Both the position numbers and the translations under genes were made by a program. Of a stretch of DNA of 64,000 nt, positions 35,797 through 50,545 are shown piece after piece (position 1 is the stretch's first letter; the number at the start of each line of letters is the position of its first letter). Source of the DNA: Pardosa pseudoannulata. Lineage: Eukaryota; Arthropoda; Arachnida; Araneae; Lycosidae. Below the pieces are notes generated by a model, which did not search any database, was not told where the DNA came from, and was given only the letters and a program-made list of their open reading frames with translations. The DNA is taken from positions 169,433,890-169,497,889 of the forward strand of contig CM063505.1 in the NCBI GenBank assembly GCA_032207245.1. The letters run 5' to 3'.

Positions 35797-35880
35797 ACAC
35801 ATATATATATATATATATATAATATCTATATGTATCTATATGTATGTATATACGCACATATATTTATATATGTGTATGTG
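35763..35880. repeat. Compound (AC)n-(AT)n microsatellite
   Basis: (AC)n 35,765-35,797, then (AT)n to about 35,821, then interrupted ATCTATATGT and TGTGTATGTGC repeats. It is partly self-complementary. Confidence 0.85.
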
Positions 35881-36087
35881 CATGTAGAACATTAATGTGA
35901 ATTGAGTATCTAGAATTGTATATTATAGCTTGTTAAATGTAATTCTTGTTAAATGTAGCAATTACATAGAATTCTTATTGGCTGTACATAAGTAGTTGCT
36001 GAATATATAGTTTTGATCCAAGGGTTAAAAATCTTTGTAAAATGTATACAAATGCTTGTAACTATAATGTAAAAAAGTGCTTGAAAA

Positions 36088-36182
36088 CTTTATTACATTA
36101 TAGTATTTTTTACATTATAGTAATACATTATAATTACATTATAGTTACATTATAGTTACATTATAGTTTACATTATAGTAAA
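36088..36182. repeat. Short tandem repeat, unit TTACATTATAG
   Basis: About seven imperfect copies of an 11-bp unit (TTACATTATAG with small spacers). Confidence 0.8.
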
Positions 36183-37369
36183 GTATCTTTCTACACTTTA
36201 TTGTATAAAAAGCAAATGAGTATTTAAATAGTCATTAAACCTTTCTAAATATATTATTTTACTTATATATTCCCGATATCTTGTTTTTATAAGATAGTTT
36301 TAGAGAAAATCTGGAATACATCTCAATGTAATGAAGATGTAATATTTTTGAATTTATTAATTGTTATCTATTTGTTTTTATTTAATCCATTTGATAACCA
36401 ATGAGAAAATAATTTTAAATTTTAAAATCTCATTTAAATATTATACATTGAGGAGCTAAAACCTTGTCATCCCCAGCTTCGGTTCTTATTGTTTTAATTT
36501 ACTTTTTCTGGGGTTTTCAAATTTTTCATTAATTAATTATTTGATAGGACTCATTTTTTCCACAGCTACTTGAAAATCTCTAAAATATGACAAAATATAA
36601 TTACGATGTCTTTTTAAATTCGTCTTTTTATTTTCATAATTATAATATACACTTGAACTTTTTTTAATAAGCTGCCTTGCATTATTATCTACAATTTTAA
36701 ATAATAGTAATGTGTATTTCACATATGCGCAGAAAATTATATTTTTTTACATACTTATATTTGATCGTCAATTCAGGTTTTTAAAACTTAATTTGCCTTG
36801 TTAGCACTTTCGCAAAATTTCATCTTTTCTCTATATTTTGTAAGCTATTGATAGAAAATTTTGGATTTAAGAGGGAAAAATTTGTAAAAATTTAAAGTGT
36901 TTAAAGTAGCTTCTTATTTTTTTAATATATGATATATGTTTCGAAAAATTTTCACAAACATACCCATTAGTGAGAGAAATGTTATTCAAAAGTTACACAT
37001 ATTTTTGAATTAATTATGATACAGATGTTTTAAAATCTATTTAATTTTCTTATTTATAGGTAGGTGTACGTCCCCTAACTGCAGAAGTCATTTTAATTTC
37101 ACTAAAACGTATGTGAGTTTAAGAATGTTCCATTCATGACGAAATAAAATGATATTAAAAAACCAGTGTGAATAAAAACTAGTTCATTAATAGTATAAAA
37201 AATGTAAATAATCTTTCGAATTGCCTAATATTAATATAGGAGTAAAGAAAAGATAATTAAAAAAGTAGATTAAAGCAAAATATGTAGTTAAACAATTATC
37301 ACGGGAATGTTTGCAATGAATAATGAAAAAATATATGCTTCAAAAGCAATAATTCATAAAAACAAATCG

Positions 37370-37559
37370 GCCTAACTCTGGCCGATTGGTTAGGGAGCTG
37401 ATCGTCGGTACCGGAGTTCGTGGGTTCCAATCCCACTGTGGCATTCATGTTCGTAGCCTTTCGGAATCGGCTTTAAACAGTAGGTCCCGGTCTCATTAGC
37501 CCTTGTGTACAAAAGAGTAGACCGTAGCTCTCCAAAACCAAACCAAAATCAAACCATTT
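37370..37559 (+). mobile_element. tRNA-derived SINE (family A)
   Basis: The head has A-box-like TGGCCGATTGGTTAGGG and B-box-like GTGGGTTCCAATCCCAC. The tail is CCAAACCAAAATCAAACC. The perfect 10-bp target duplication AAACAAATCG lies at 37360-37369 and 37560-37569. It inserted in the 3' flank of decayed copy 9. Confidence 0.88.
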
Positions 37560-37639
37560 AAACAAATCGTAAAATGTAATAATATTCAAAGGAAATTGAT
37601 TTATAATACATATTTCAATGTTTCTTTACGACGCGTTCA

Positions 37640-38180
37640 TTACAGAAGATTCTTTAGTTTCATCTCATATTTTTCATATGAAGACCAGTAGAATTTTTTA
37701 GAAGAAACAAACAATGGATTATGACTTGTAACACAGGAGACCGTAATGGCATATTTTTTAGATCTGTTAGAAGATGGTATTTTGCCGTTTCTATATTTCA
37801 GCAAAACTACAATTTTATATTTAAATTCTTGTTATCTTGATTCTTTATTGTTGCTTTTAATTGTCAGAGAAATCGACAGAGAACTTTTTCATTTAATATT
37901 TGAAGAAGTCTACCATTTTTAATTTCAAATCTAATTCTACAAGCTAGGTCATCGACTTCACTAATTTACTAATTTCAGCAAAAAGAAGCAAGTGACAAAT
38001 TTGTGTTACTTAAATTCATCCAAAGCAAGTAATTCGGTTCTTTTGCTGTAGGCAATATCTTCTTGTATTCTAAAAGACTCAGGAGGCGTATATGTTTCAT
38101 TCTCAGTATACTGAGCTGGAAAGACGAATATACACAATGTGAAGAACAAACAAGTCATAAAAGATGGTAATATAGCCATG
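37640..38180 (-). pseudogene. IL-17-like copy 9, decayed
   Basis: From ATG 38180 the frame reads MAILPSFMTCLFFTLC, a signal peptide, then PPESFRIQEDIAYSK and a stop after about 57 codons. Family residues resume in shifted frames: ACRIRFEIK near 37,950, and VSCVTSHNPLFVSSK near 37,720-37,740, which matches VACVRSKSPFLVSV of copy 10. Several frameshifts and stops make it non-functional. It is closest to the divergent copy 10. Its promoter is split by a SINE carrying an LTR. Confidence 0.75.
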
Positions 38181-38217
38181 GCTTAGTCTTTTAGAAAGCA
38201 AGTGTGATGAGCTTTAG

Positions 38218-38230
38218 TTTATATATAAAT
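38218..38230 (-). promoter_or_regulatory. TATA-like box of decayed copy 9
   Basis: ATTTATATATAAA on the gene strand, about 40-50 bp before the ATG. The remaining promoter is displaced to 39631-39700 by the inserted elements. Confidence 0.4.
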
Positions 38231-38243
38231 GTAAAACAATTCC

Positions 38244-39584
38244 TGTGTGTTAAAGCTGACTGGGGCAGTTAGAATATGTTCGTGGTGTAACGGCATGCAT
38301 TAACGGTGTGCCTACATCAAAGACTCTGCTTTGAGAAATGGACTTCGCTTACGTGGAAACAAAGATGTTGTCTCCCCCGGCACCACGATGTCTAGACTTT
38401 TGTGTCCTACAGTAGCGAAACAACAGACCAGACAACCGGATGCCCAGACTGACAGCCAGAAAGATGATCATCGGAACCACAAGGGAACGCCCGACATTGG
38501 ATCTTCGCTGACACGAAATTTCAGAAACTCTTGGGTTTGCGGCCGGTGATTGTCTAGCCCAAACCAATCCAGTTGGTTGAAGGTGAGATCATTGCCAGAT
38601 GATCCAATGATGAAATTGTGGGTGAGAACCCCTATTTTAGAGGCCCTTTCCCTAAAAAAGAGACGAGATAAGATTTTTTAAAAGTAGTTAGTTAACTAAC
38701 AACCAGCTAATTCGGAGGTCGCCATGACCATTCTCTTTATCGGAGAGTTTCCTTAGCTATAATCCCACCATGGGATCTTTCCTTTTGAGAGATAGCTAGA
38801 GTCAGGTAACTCGGAGGTCGTCTTGACTGGTCTCTCCCTCGGAGAGTTTTTCCTAGTGAAAAATCCACCTTGGTATATATCTCTTGATAAGATTGATCCC
38901 GATACTCTTTGCCTTGGGTTTTCTTTTAATATGATTCTCTTCAGAATTGATTGCATATTTCTCCTAGGAACTCTACCTGTGTTTTGATATTCTTCGAAGA
39001 AACCCTTTGTTATTTTAACTTATCTCGTCTAATTGAGTGTACTGTCTACTTAATTACTTCAGAGAACTTTCGTGAGATCTACCGAATTGTTTCTTCCGTC
39101 GGCAGAGGCATTTATTGTACGTCTCTACTCAGGCCTATGTGTATCGAATCACCTAAAACCTAAAATTAACAATAATAGTAGCAACAAGATAAATAATACA
39201 ATAGAGTAAGAATAACAACAAGAAAATACCTAAAATTGTGAACAGATATTGTTTTTTTTTCGTGCATATAGAAATGATGTATGTAGCAGAGGTGTAAATA
39301 AATCAATTATTCAAGAAACATCTGATTCTTCATTGTGTCACCTAAAACAGAGACCGGATACGTTACAGTGGTCACAATAAGTTATCAATAAGCAGGCCAA
39401 GTCTATGGGTCTTTTGCTTGGTCCCAGATTCAAAATTACGAGGACCCACTTGATCAAGGTCGTTCTTTCACCTTAACGGTGCTCAATAAAACAAAAGGCG
39501 TACCTCTTTGCTTTAATAAGAGTAGTATATATCTCAATCGGGCTTGGCTTGTCCGAGTGGCATCAGAAACCACAACAATAAAAC
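38244..39584 (+). mobile_element. tRNA-SINE (family B), 5'-truncated and split by a solo LTR
   Basis: The left piece (38244-38285) has GTTAAAGCTGACTGGGGCAG. The right piece (39368-39584) has GGCCAAGTCTATGGGTCTTT and GGCTTGGCTTGTCCGAGTGG. Both match the SINE at 56985-57340. A near-perfect target duplication AAAACAATTCC (38233-38243) and AAAACATTCC (39585-39594) frames the whole. It separated the TATA box of copy 9 from its upstream sites. Confidence 0.75.
38286..39367. mobile_element. Solo LTR (1,082 bp)
   Basis: It starts TGTAACG and ends CGTTACA (TG..CA with a 7-bp inverted end), and is flanked by the 4-bp duplication GTGG (38282-38285 and 39368-39371). Removing it restores a continuous SINE. 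It is richer in G and C than the surroundings. An internal direct repeat occurs (AATTCGGAGGTCG near 38,709 and AACTCGGAGGTCG near 38,810). AATAAA lies near the right end at 39298. No gag or pol is present. TSD length suggests the Ty3/gypsy type; BEL/Pao is possible. Confidence 0.82.
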
Positions 39585-39630
39585 AAAACATTCCCATTGA
39601 TAAGATTTCAAATATGACCATTCTGTGTTT

Positions 39631-39700
39631 GAAATACTACGATTGAATGACATAACGGAAAAGCCAGCTGTTATCTGCAGTGGTTTTTTCAACAATGCAT
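39631..39700 (-). promoter_or_regulatory. Displaced upstream promoter part of copy 9
   Basis: TACGATTGAATGACATAACG, then plus-strand TTATCT (39671-39676), corresponds to TACGATTAAATGATATCGC and TTATCT upstream of copy 10. It now lies about 1.4 kb from the TATA box. Confidence 0.5.
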
Positions 39701-40059
39701 AGATTAAATGAAAGTAATGGGTAATTTCTCGGGAAAAATAAATAACTCTATTTAAGTTTATCTTTTTGTATACCGTATTTCAGTCATCGTTTATTCTGAA
39801 AAATACCTAATATTGTGTATAAGGCTGACAGTATAAAATTTCTCAAAGAGAGAGTTTTCAAAAATTATTTTAAAATGATTAATAAGTTTCTTGAATTTTA
39901 TAATCCTTACGAAATAAGTTGGACTCGGAGTATATGTGAAAAAGGAGAGTATTATATTCTAAAAAGTTAAGATCCATTTAGAGGCATATATATTCCCTTT
40001 ACTTCTCTATTTGGTTTCAATGTCAGTAAACAGGTATACCCCAATTAACGTGGTTAATT

Positions 40060-40175
40060 AGTTCTGGGATTTTAATGGATCTTATTATCAAACTGCCAAC
40101 TACTTCTACAAGTTATTCCCTAGACCTGACAAATGTAATACACAGCATAAATTTTCCTTAGTCAACGTTATATTT
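40060..40175 (-). pseudogene. Relic of another IL-17-like copy
   Basis: TATCAAACTGCCAACTACTT and TCTACAAG align with the family region that encodes C-x-S-x-W-Q-F-D. The gene strand reads CRSSWQFDNKIH before a stop. The rest of the gene is not recognisable. This indicates one more ancient copy between 9 and 10. Confidence 0.6.
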
Positions 40176-41080
40176 ATATGGGTAGTATATCAGAAATTAA
40201 CAACTGCGTTATTAATAAATATTACATGCAGCCAGTTTTACATGTAAAATGATGATATGGTAACGTCTCCAAGGTTTCTCAATTGAAATTTCTTCAAATG
40301 TACCTGATTTGGGCCACAAATTTAATTATACATGAAAATATTATTAATTTTGGGTTAGTTTCTACACAACCTGCCATTTAGTAGAATACATATTAGCTTG
40401 TTAGTATAACTATTGCGTAAATGCATATGTTAAGAGTATATGAGGCTTATTGCATATAAAATTTCTGTAATGTACTATAATTAAAAGAATATGACATTAG
40501 AAAAGCTAACACAAATCCCAGATTGAAATACATGAATTCTAATCGGGTAAAAAGAAATTTCAATTCGTAAACAAGAAAAACATTTCTTTCCAACTACTTA
40601 ACACTGTATTCCTTCCTATATATATTTCAACATATTTTTGAGTGTGACAAAAACAAATTTTATTGAAAGCTAAAACTATATTGCAGTAGTTTAAGTGTAT
40701 ATAATAATCATGTACTTTAAATATGTAGGCAGTAACAGTGTACTAATATGGTACAAAAAAATAAATATGCAATTAAATAAGGTCTAAAAAGAAAAAAAAT
40801 CAAGTAAAACTTTAGATATGATCTGATTTTTTTCCTTTTTTTTCTGAATGAAACTGAAAATATTTATTTCAATTTAAAAAAAAATCTATTTTAAATTTAG
40901 TTTAGGTTAATTACGAACTAAAACTGTTTAATGTGAATACCATTTTTGTGGTTTTCTAAATAATAATATATTTTCATAGTGTCCATTATTTCATATAAAG
41001 AATGTATTGCCATTTATCGAAAATGTATATCAAATGTTCAAAAATCAATATTACAAAATTTAAAATACTATTTTTCAACA
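40176..41080. other. AT-rich spacer before copy 10
   Basis: No gene or recognised element is seen. The ORF at 41002-41238 overlaps the 3' UTR of copy 10 on the opposite strand and looks spurious. Confidence 0.5.
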
Positions 41081-41085
41081 AAATA

Positions 41086-41139
41086 TTTATTAAAAAAAAT
41101 CATCACATAGAAGTTTGCAATAAATATATAAATAAATAT
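41086..41139 (-). promoter_or_regulatory. 3' UTR AU-rich element and poly(A) signal of copy 10
   Basis: Three AUUUA pentamers (plus-strand TAAAT at 41121, 41129 and 41133), then AATAAA (plus-strand TTTATT 41086-41091). The position relative to stop and poly(A) signal is the same as in the other copies, although this gene is the most divergent. Confidence 0.55.
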
Positions 41140-41269
41140 TTTACAATAAAATCTAATGAAAAATATAATTTAACGCAATATGATAATATACAAATGAAAT
41201 TGATGGGATATACATATTTCAATTTTATCACATTTTAGCTTAAAGTTTCGTTTGGTAAAATCTTACATT

Positions 41270-41815
41270 TCAATTAATCTCATTTATGGGTAAAACACCA
41301 GAATTCCTTACCGAGACAAGAAATGGACTTTTACTTCTAACACAAGCAACCGTAATGGTATTCCATTCACTTCTGAAGAAGTTACTCTTTCCAATTTCAT
41401 ATTTCATTAAAATAGGAATGTTATACTTAACTTCTTCACACCTCACTTCTCTCTTGTTTCGTCTAATCCAAAGAGAATTACTACATTTTATGTTCGGTAA
41501 TATTTGAGGAATTCTGTTGATCTGAATATCAAACTGCAGTCTACTTCTACAGGATGCATCTCCAGCCTGACTAATTTCAACAGAAGGGAAACAGGTGTTA
41601 GATTCCTTTGTGCTGTTTACATTCACCAAAAGAAAGTCATCCTGTTTACTGCTGAAGCCAATTTCTTCTTCTAATTCAGAAGTCTTCATTTTAAAGTCTT
41701 TTTCTCCAGATTGCTGGTAATCTTGGATGGACTGTTCAAATCTCTGTGTTGGAATGGCAAGAATGCACACTGTCTTACATAAAATGCATACTATAAATGT
41801 TGCTGATATACTCAT
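41270..41815 (-). CDS. IL-17-like secreted protein, divergent copy 10 (intact)
   Basis: A 181-aa ORF. The signal peptide is about 1-20 (MSISATFIVC..ILA, then IPTQRFEQS). Five mature cysteines at 75, 89, 111, 126 and 158 align one-to-one with the other copies. INRIPQILP, CEEVKYNIPILMKYE, W151 and ITVACVRSKSPF are kept. The conserved Trp after the second cysteine is Leu (CRSRLQFD), and the NLT sequon is lost while N67-S-T appears in the spacer. TATA, kB-like and GATA sites are present. It is roughly half identical to the other copies. It is probably the oldest surviving paralogue here and the nearest relative of copy 9. Confidence 0.77.
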   Translation of the reverse strand: MSISATFIVCILCKTVCILAIPTQRFEQSIQDYQQSGEKDFKMKTSELEEEIGFSSKQDDFLLVNVNSTKESNTCFPSVEISQAGDASCRSRLQFDIQINRIPQILPNIKCSNSLWIRRNKREVRCEEVKYNIPILMKYEIGKSNFFRSEWNTITVACVRSKSPFLVSVRNSGVLPINEIN

Positions 41816-41888
41816 TTTATGTTGAAGAATGAAGCTAGGTGCAAACTATTACGATTTGCAAACTGTGGTGAACTACAGCTCCTCGCAG

Positions 41889-42005
41889 TATTTATACAGT
41901 GTAAAATGTAATTTCCATTCGGGAAATTCAAGCAAAACCGTAAAACCCCCGAACGTTTTCCATTCTACGATTAAATGATATCGCAAAAAAAACCATCTGT
42001 TATCT
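41889..42005 (-). promoter_or_regulatory. Promoter of copy 10
   Basis: TATAAATA at 41889-41896, kB-like GGGAAATTCA (plus strand) at 41921-41930, and a GATA motif (plus-strand TTATCT) at 42000-42005. The kB-like site here is closer to a canonical GGGRNWYYCC than in the other copies. The module survives even though the sequence between the sites has diverged. Confidence 0.55.
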
Positions 42006-42348
42006 CTGTGTAAAGATTTTTTTTATTTAATCTTTTTTCGGGGAAGAGTGGGAAATCTGTTAGTAAAAAGATAACAATATTGAAGTTTCAGTTTCCGTAT
42101 GTCGCATTTTGTGCTTCAGTTTTGAGTTTACATTTATGCCACCCGGTCGGTATAGTGTTTACAATATTCACCTATCAACGGAGTAGGAAGTAAGTTTAAA
42201 TCTTGGTTGACAAGTCTATTGTCCCTTCATAAAAAGTAAACTTTTATGCATTATAAAATACATTATAAACTGGTTAATGTAACCTGAGGTATTAGTAACA
42301 TAAAACGAAATTGATATTTTATATGTAGCAGATTATGATTTATTTAGG

Positions 42349-43165
42349 GAAATAAGCATCAATTTCTTATCCTATGCTTTACACCATCTTTACTGAATCT
42401 AAAAGTTTAAAAAAAATCCTCGGTGCGTGGAATTTTTTTTCGTATTTCTATGTATTTTCGGGATTAATTAAACTACTTGGCTTATTATATCCTTTGCATA
42501 AAATGTGAAATATAAGATTATTTAAAATTACACAAGATAGTATAATATTACATAAGAGAGGAAATAAGCATTAATTTCTCATTTTCTTTATGCTTATACC
42601 ATCTTAACTGAATTTAAAACTTAAAAAAATATCCTCGATGCATGGAATTTATTTTGCATTCCTATGTATTTTCGGGATTAATTAAACTACTTGGTTTATT
42701 TTATCCTTTACATAAAATGTAAAATATAAGATTACATAAAATTGCATAAGATAATATAAGATTGCATAAGAGAGGAAATAAGCATTAATTTCTCATTTTC
42801 TTTATGCTTATGCCATCTTAACTGAATTTAAAACTTAAAAAAATATCGTCGGAGCATGGAACTTATTTTGCATTTCTATGTATTTTCAAGATTAATTAAA
42901 CTACTTGGATTATTTTATACTTTACATAAAATATGAAAACTAAGATTACATAAAATTACATAAGATTGCATAAGAGAGGAAATAAACATCGTTTTCTCAT
43001 TCTCTCTGTGCTTTACACCATCTTAACTGAATCTAAAACTTAAATAAATCCTGGGCGTATGGAATTCCTTTTGTATTTCTATGTATTTTAGGAATTAATT
43101 AAACTACTTGGTTTATTTTATCCTTTATATAAAACTTGAAATATAAGATTATATAAGAGATTCCT
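42349..43165. repeat. Satellite-like tandem repeat, about 210 bp x 4
   Basis: Units start with GAAATAAGCAT at 42349, 42561, 42775 and 42979 (spacing 212, 214, 204). Each contains CTATGTATTTTCGGGATTAA or a close variant and ACTACTTGG. No coding content. Confidence 0.88.
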
Positions 43166-45039
<1,874 letters not shown>

Positions 45040-45335
45040 ATATAACACACTTAAAATGAAAACTATGCAACCTATTTTTTAAAGAAAATAATAAAGCAAG
45101 CAATAAAGAAAATAATAAATCCAATAATAAAGCAAACAATAAAGTTAAAGCTCAGATAAATAGGTAATACAAGTGAAATAAAAACTATATAATCTATTTT
45201 TTAAAGAAAATAGCAAAGCAAACAATGAAAGAAATAATAAAGTAAAAGTAAGAAAAATAGATAACACACATGAAACGAAAACTATGTAATTAAAACTACG
45301 TATATTTTAAAGAAAATAATAAAGCAAAACAGAAT
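45040..45335. repeat. Minisatellite, unit about 100-125 bp
   Basis: Three imperfect repeats beginning near 45,041, 45,166 and 45,263, each with AAAACTAT, TTTTAAAGAAAAT and AAAGCAA. Confidence 0.7.
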
Positions 45336-45501
45336 TCCGAAATAAAAGAACAAAATTACAGGGGGACATTGATACGTACCTGAGAATGCAACTGTGCTCA
45401 TGGATCAATTCATATTCGTAAAATTGCCCCTTTCGTGTTTTAAGGGGTCTGAGGACTTTTAATTCTTTAAAATTTTCCATTTTCCAATGTAACTGTGTCT
45501 A

Positions 45502-48282
<2,781 letters not shown>

Positions 48283-48600
48283 CGAGTCTTTTATTGGAAG
48301 TGTCAATTATATATTATCATTAGTTAATATATGTAAAATTATATACTAGTTAGAATATATGCCTTTAATTGTTAACTTTAATTTATTTAGGTATAAAAAT
48401 GAATTTTGTCCAGTTATCTTAGTTGCATACATGTATAGAGATAATGCCAAACCCCTAACATACGGAAAATTAAAATTGTATTTCGATGATATTTTTGAGA
48501 TCATATCTTCTACTTTTACAAATTCCAGTATTTCATAGCAACTTTTTTAGTATTGAATTCATAATTATTTACTCTAAAGGTCCCATAAGTAAAAGTATAA

Positions 48601-49897
48601 ATTTTAAACGATTGTAGACCTTTATCTGTATCTGTCTATCAAATAGCTGTGGCATGGTTGAAAACATAGGATGCTTCCATAAGTTACCTTTTTGTTCGGA
48701 CAATCTCCAACTTCTAAAATCCTATAAAGATGTGGGTATAAGTACCAGTTAGGAATCGACATTAAGCAGTAAGTCTTAGTCTAATTAACTAAGGTGTTAC
48801 AGTTGGAATCATCAAAAAATTAATTGTGTCATGTCCGATTATTGGTGAACAGGTAGTGTACAGCTTTTCATCAACCAAATTTATGAGTTCGAAAGCTGCG
48901 TTTAGTGTAGGCTGTAACCCTTTGGAATCAGTTTTTAGCAGTAGGTGATGTTCAAATTAGATTCTACACAGCAAAACGAGACTTGCATTGCTTTTAAACA
49001 ACGGTTCAATAAGTCAATGTCAAAACAAATGAGTTTTTAAATTTTATATTTTATGCTTGAATACTTTTTTTTTCTCTTTTTACTGTTCTTATCTTAAGTA
49101 TGATATAAAATATTGAAATATTGTTTCTTATAATTTAAATAAATGTTTGAACTTACATATTAATTGGTGATTTTTAATGGGTTAAAATTCCCAATAAAAT
49201 TTAAAATATAAAATTTGCAGGTAGCGAATGATTTCGGCAAAATGATTATTTGATTTTTAAACGATTGTAGACTTTATCTGTGTTCTCTATCAAATAGCTG
49301 TGGCATGGTTGAAAACATAGGATGCTTCCATAAGTTACCGTTTTGTTCGGACAATCTCCAACTTCTAAAATCCTATAAGATGTGGTATAAGTACCAGTTA
49401 GGAATCGACATTAAGAGTAAGTCTTAGTCTAATGGTTACAGTTGGAATCATCAAAAAATTAATTGTGTCATGTCCGATTATTGGTGAACAGGTAGTGTAC
49501 AGCTTTTCATCAACCAAATTTATGAGTTCGAAAGCTGCGTTTAGTGTAGGCTGTAACCCTTTGGAATCAGTTTTTAGCAGTAGGTGATGTTCAAATTAGA
49601 TTCTACACAGCAAAACGAGACTTGCATTGCTTTTAAACAACGGTTCAATAAGTCAATGTCAAAACAAATGAGTTTTTAAATTTTATATTTTATGCTTGAA
49701 TACTTTTTTTTTCTCTTTTTACTGTTCTTATCTTAAGTATGATATAAAATATTGAAATATTGTTTCTTATAATTTAAATTATATTTTTGAACTAGCATAT
49801 TAATTGATGCAATTTTATTGGGTTAAAAATTCCAATAAAGTTTCAAATATAAAATTTACAGGTAGCGAATAATTTCGGCAAAATGATTATTTGATTC
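48601..49897. repeat. Direct tandem duplication of about 650 bp
   Basis: Copy A (48601-49255) and copy B (49256-49897) share long identical runs in the middle, for example TTGTGTCATGTCCGATTATT and GGATGCTTCCATAAGTTACC. Copy B lacks single bases at several runs (CCTTT/CTTT, AAAG/AAG, GGG/GG). Each copy holds degenerate remnants of SINE family A (GCTGTAACCCTTTGGAATCA near 48,910 and 49,550). Confidence 0.85.
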
Positions 49898-50378
49898 TAT
49901 TAGAAAATGCTTTATGCTACTCTTCCAAGTTTTAAAATTTAAAAATCGTCTTTTTGAGTTTAACATTTTTGATACTTAATGATTTTAAAAAGCTCCAGGA
50001 ACATTATTTTATTTAATAAATTTTGTTCAAATGTCAAATTTATTTCATAAAAATTTACTACCATTCAAACTGTTCCTTGCTCACTAATTTTGAATTTTGT
50101 GAGTTCTTCAGTTCTATTATTAATGCTTAAAAATAACTTTTGAACACTTTTTAGCATAAGTTTGTTGACAAGTTGAATAGTTAATTTATAGGAAATATTT
50201 TTTGTAACATATTTTGTGATGCTTAATTTTCGTAAAGAATTCTAAATTTAAATTGAATTGTAACAGTAAAAAAAAGTTAAAACTTAAGATGGTTACCCAG
50301 ATTTATTTGAATATGTATTAAAAGTTTTTGGTCACCATTATTTTTTTAAATCTACGAAAAATTAACTAGCAAAGAGCG

Positions 50379-50545
50379 TTTTGGTTTGGCTTAGTTTGGA
50401 GGCTAGAATCTGCTGTTTTGCTACACGAGGCCTAATGAGACCGTCATCTACTACTTAATGACGATTCTGAACGGCTACAAAGAACCATGCCAGTTGAGGG
50501 ATTCGAACATGTTAACTCCGGTAACTCCGGTATTCGCAGCTTCAA
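50379..50545 (-). mobile_element. tRNA-derived SINE (family A), diverged
   Basis: On the plus strand it begins TTTTGGTTTGGCTTAGTTTG, passes GCCTAATGAGACCGTCATCT and ends with a B-box complement GGGATTCGAACATG. AACTCCGGT is duplicated locally. Target duplication is unclear. Confidence 0.65.

Larger units (their letters stand above)
34390..37359. other. Spacer between copies 8 and 9
   Basis: No gene is seen. The first 600 bp match the flank upstream of copy 7. Compound microsatellites lie at 35,763-35,880 and an 11-bp tandem repeat at 36,088-36,182. The rest is AT-rich without recognised motifs. Confidence 0.5.

Noticed and set aside
36088..36182. CRISPR-like array
   Set aside because: Short contiguous units without unique spacers, in a eukaryotic genome.
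857..41815. Spaetzle-like neurotrophin or venom toxin instead of IL-17
   Set aside because: The order of W-x-F-D, DRIP-x-V-L, C, IPVL and VACV fits IL-17 and not the spaetzle cysteine pattern. There are too few cysteines for a typical knottin toxin.
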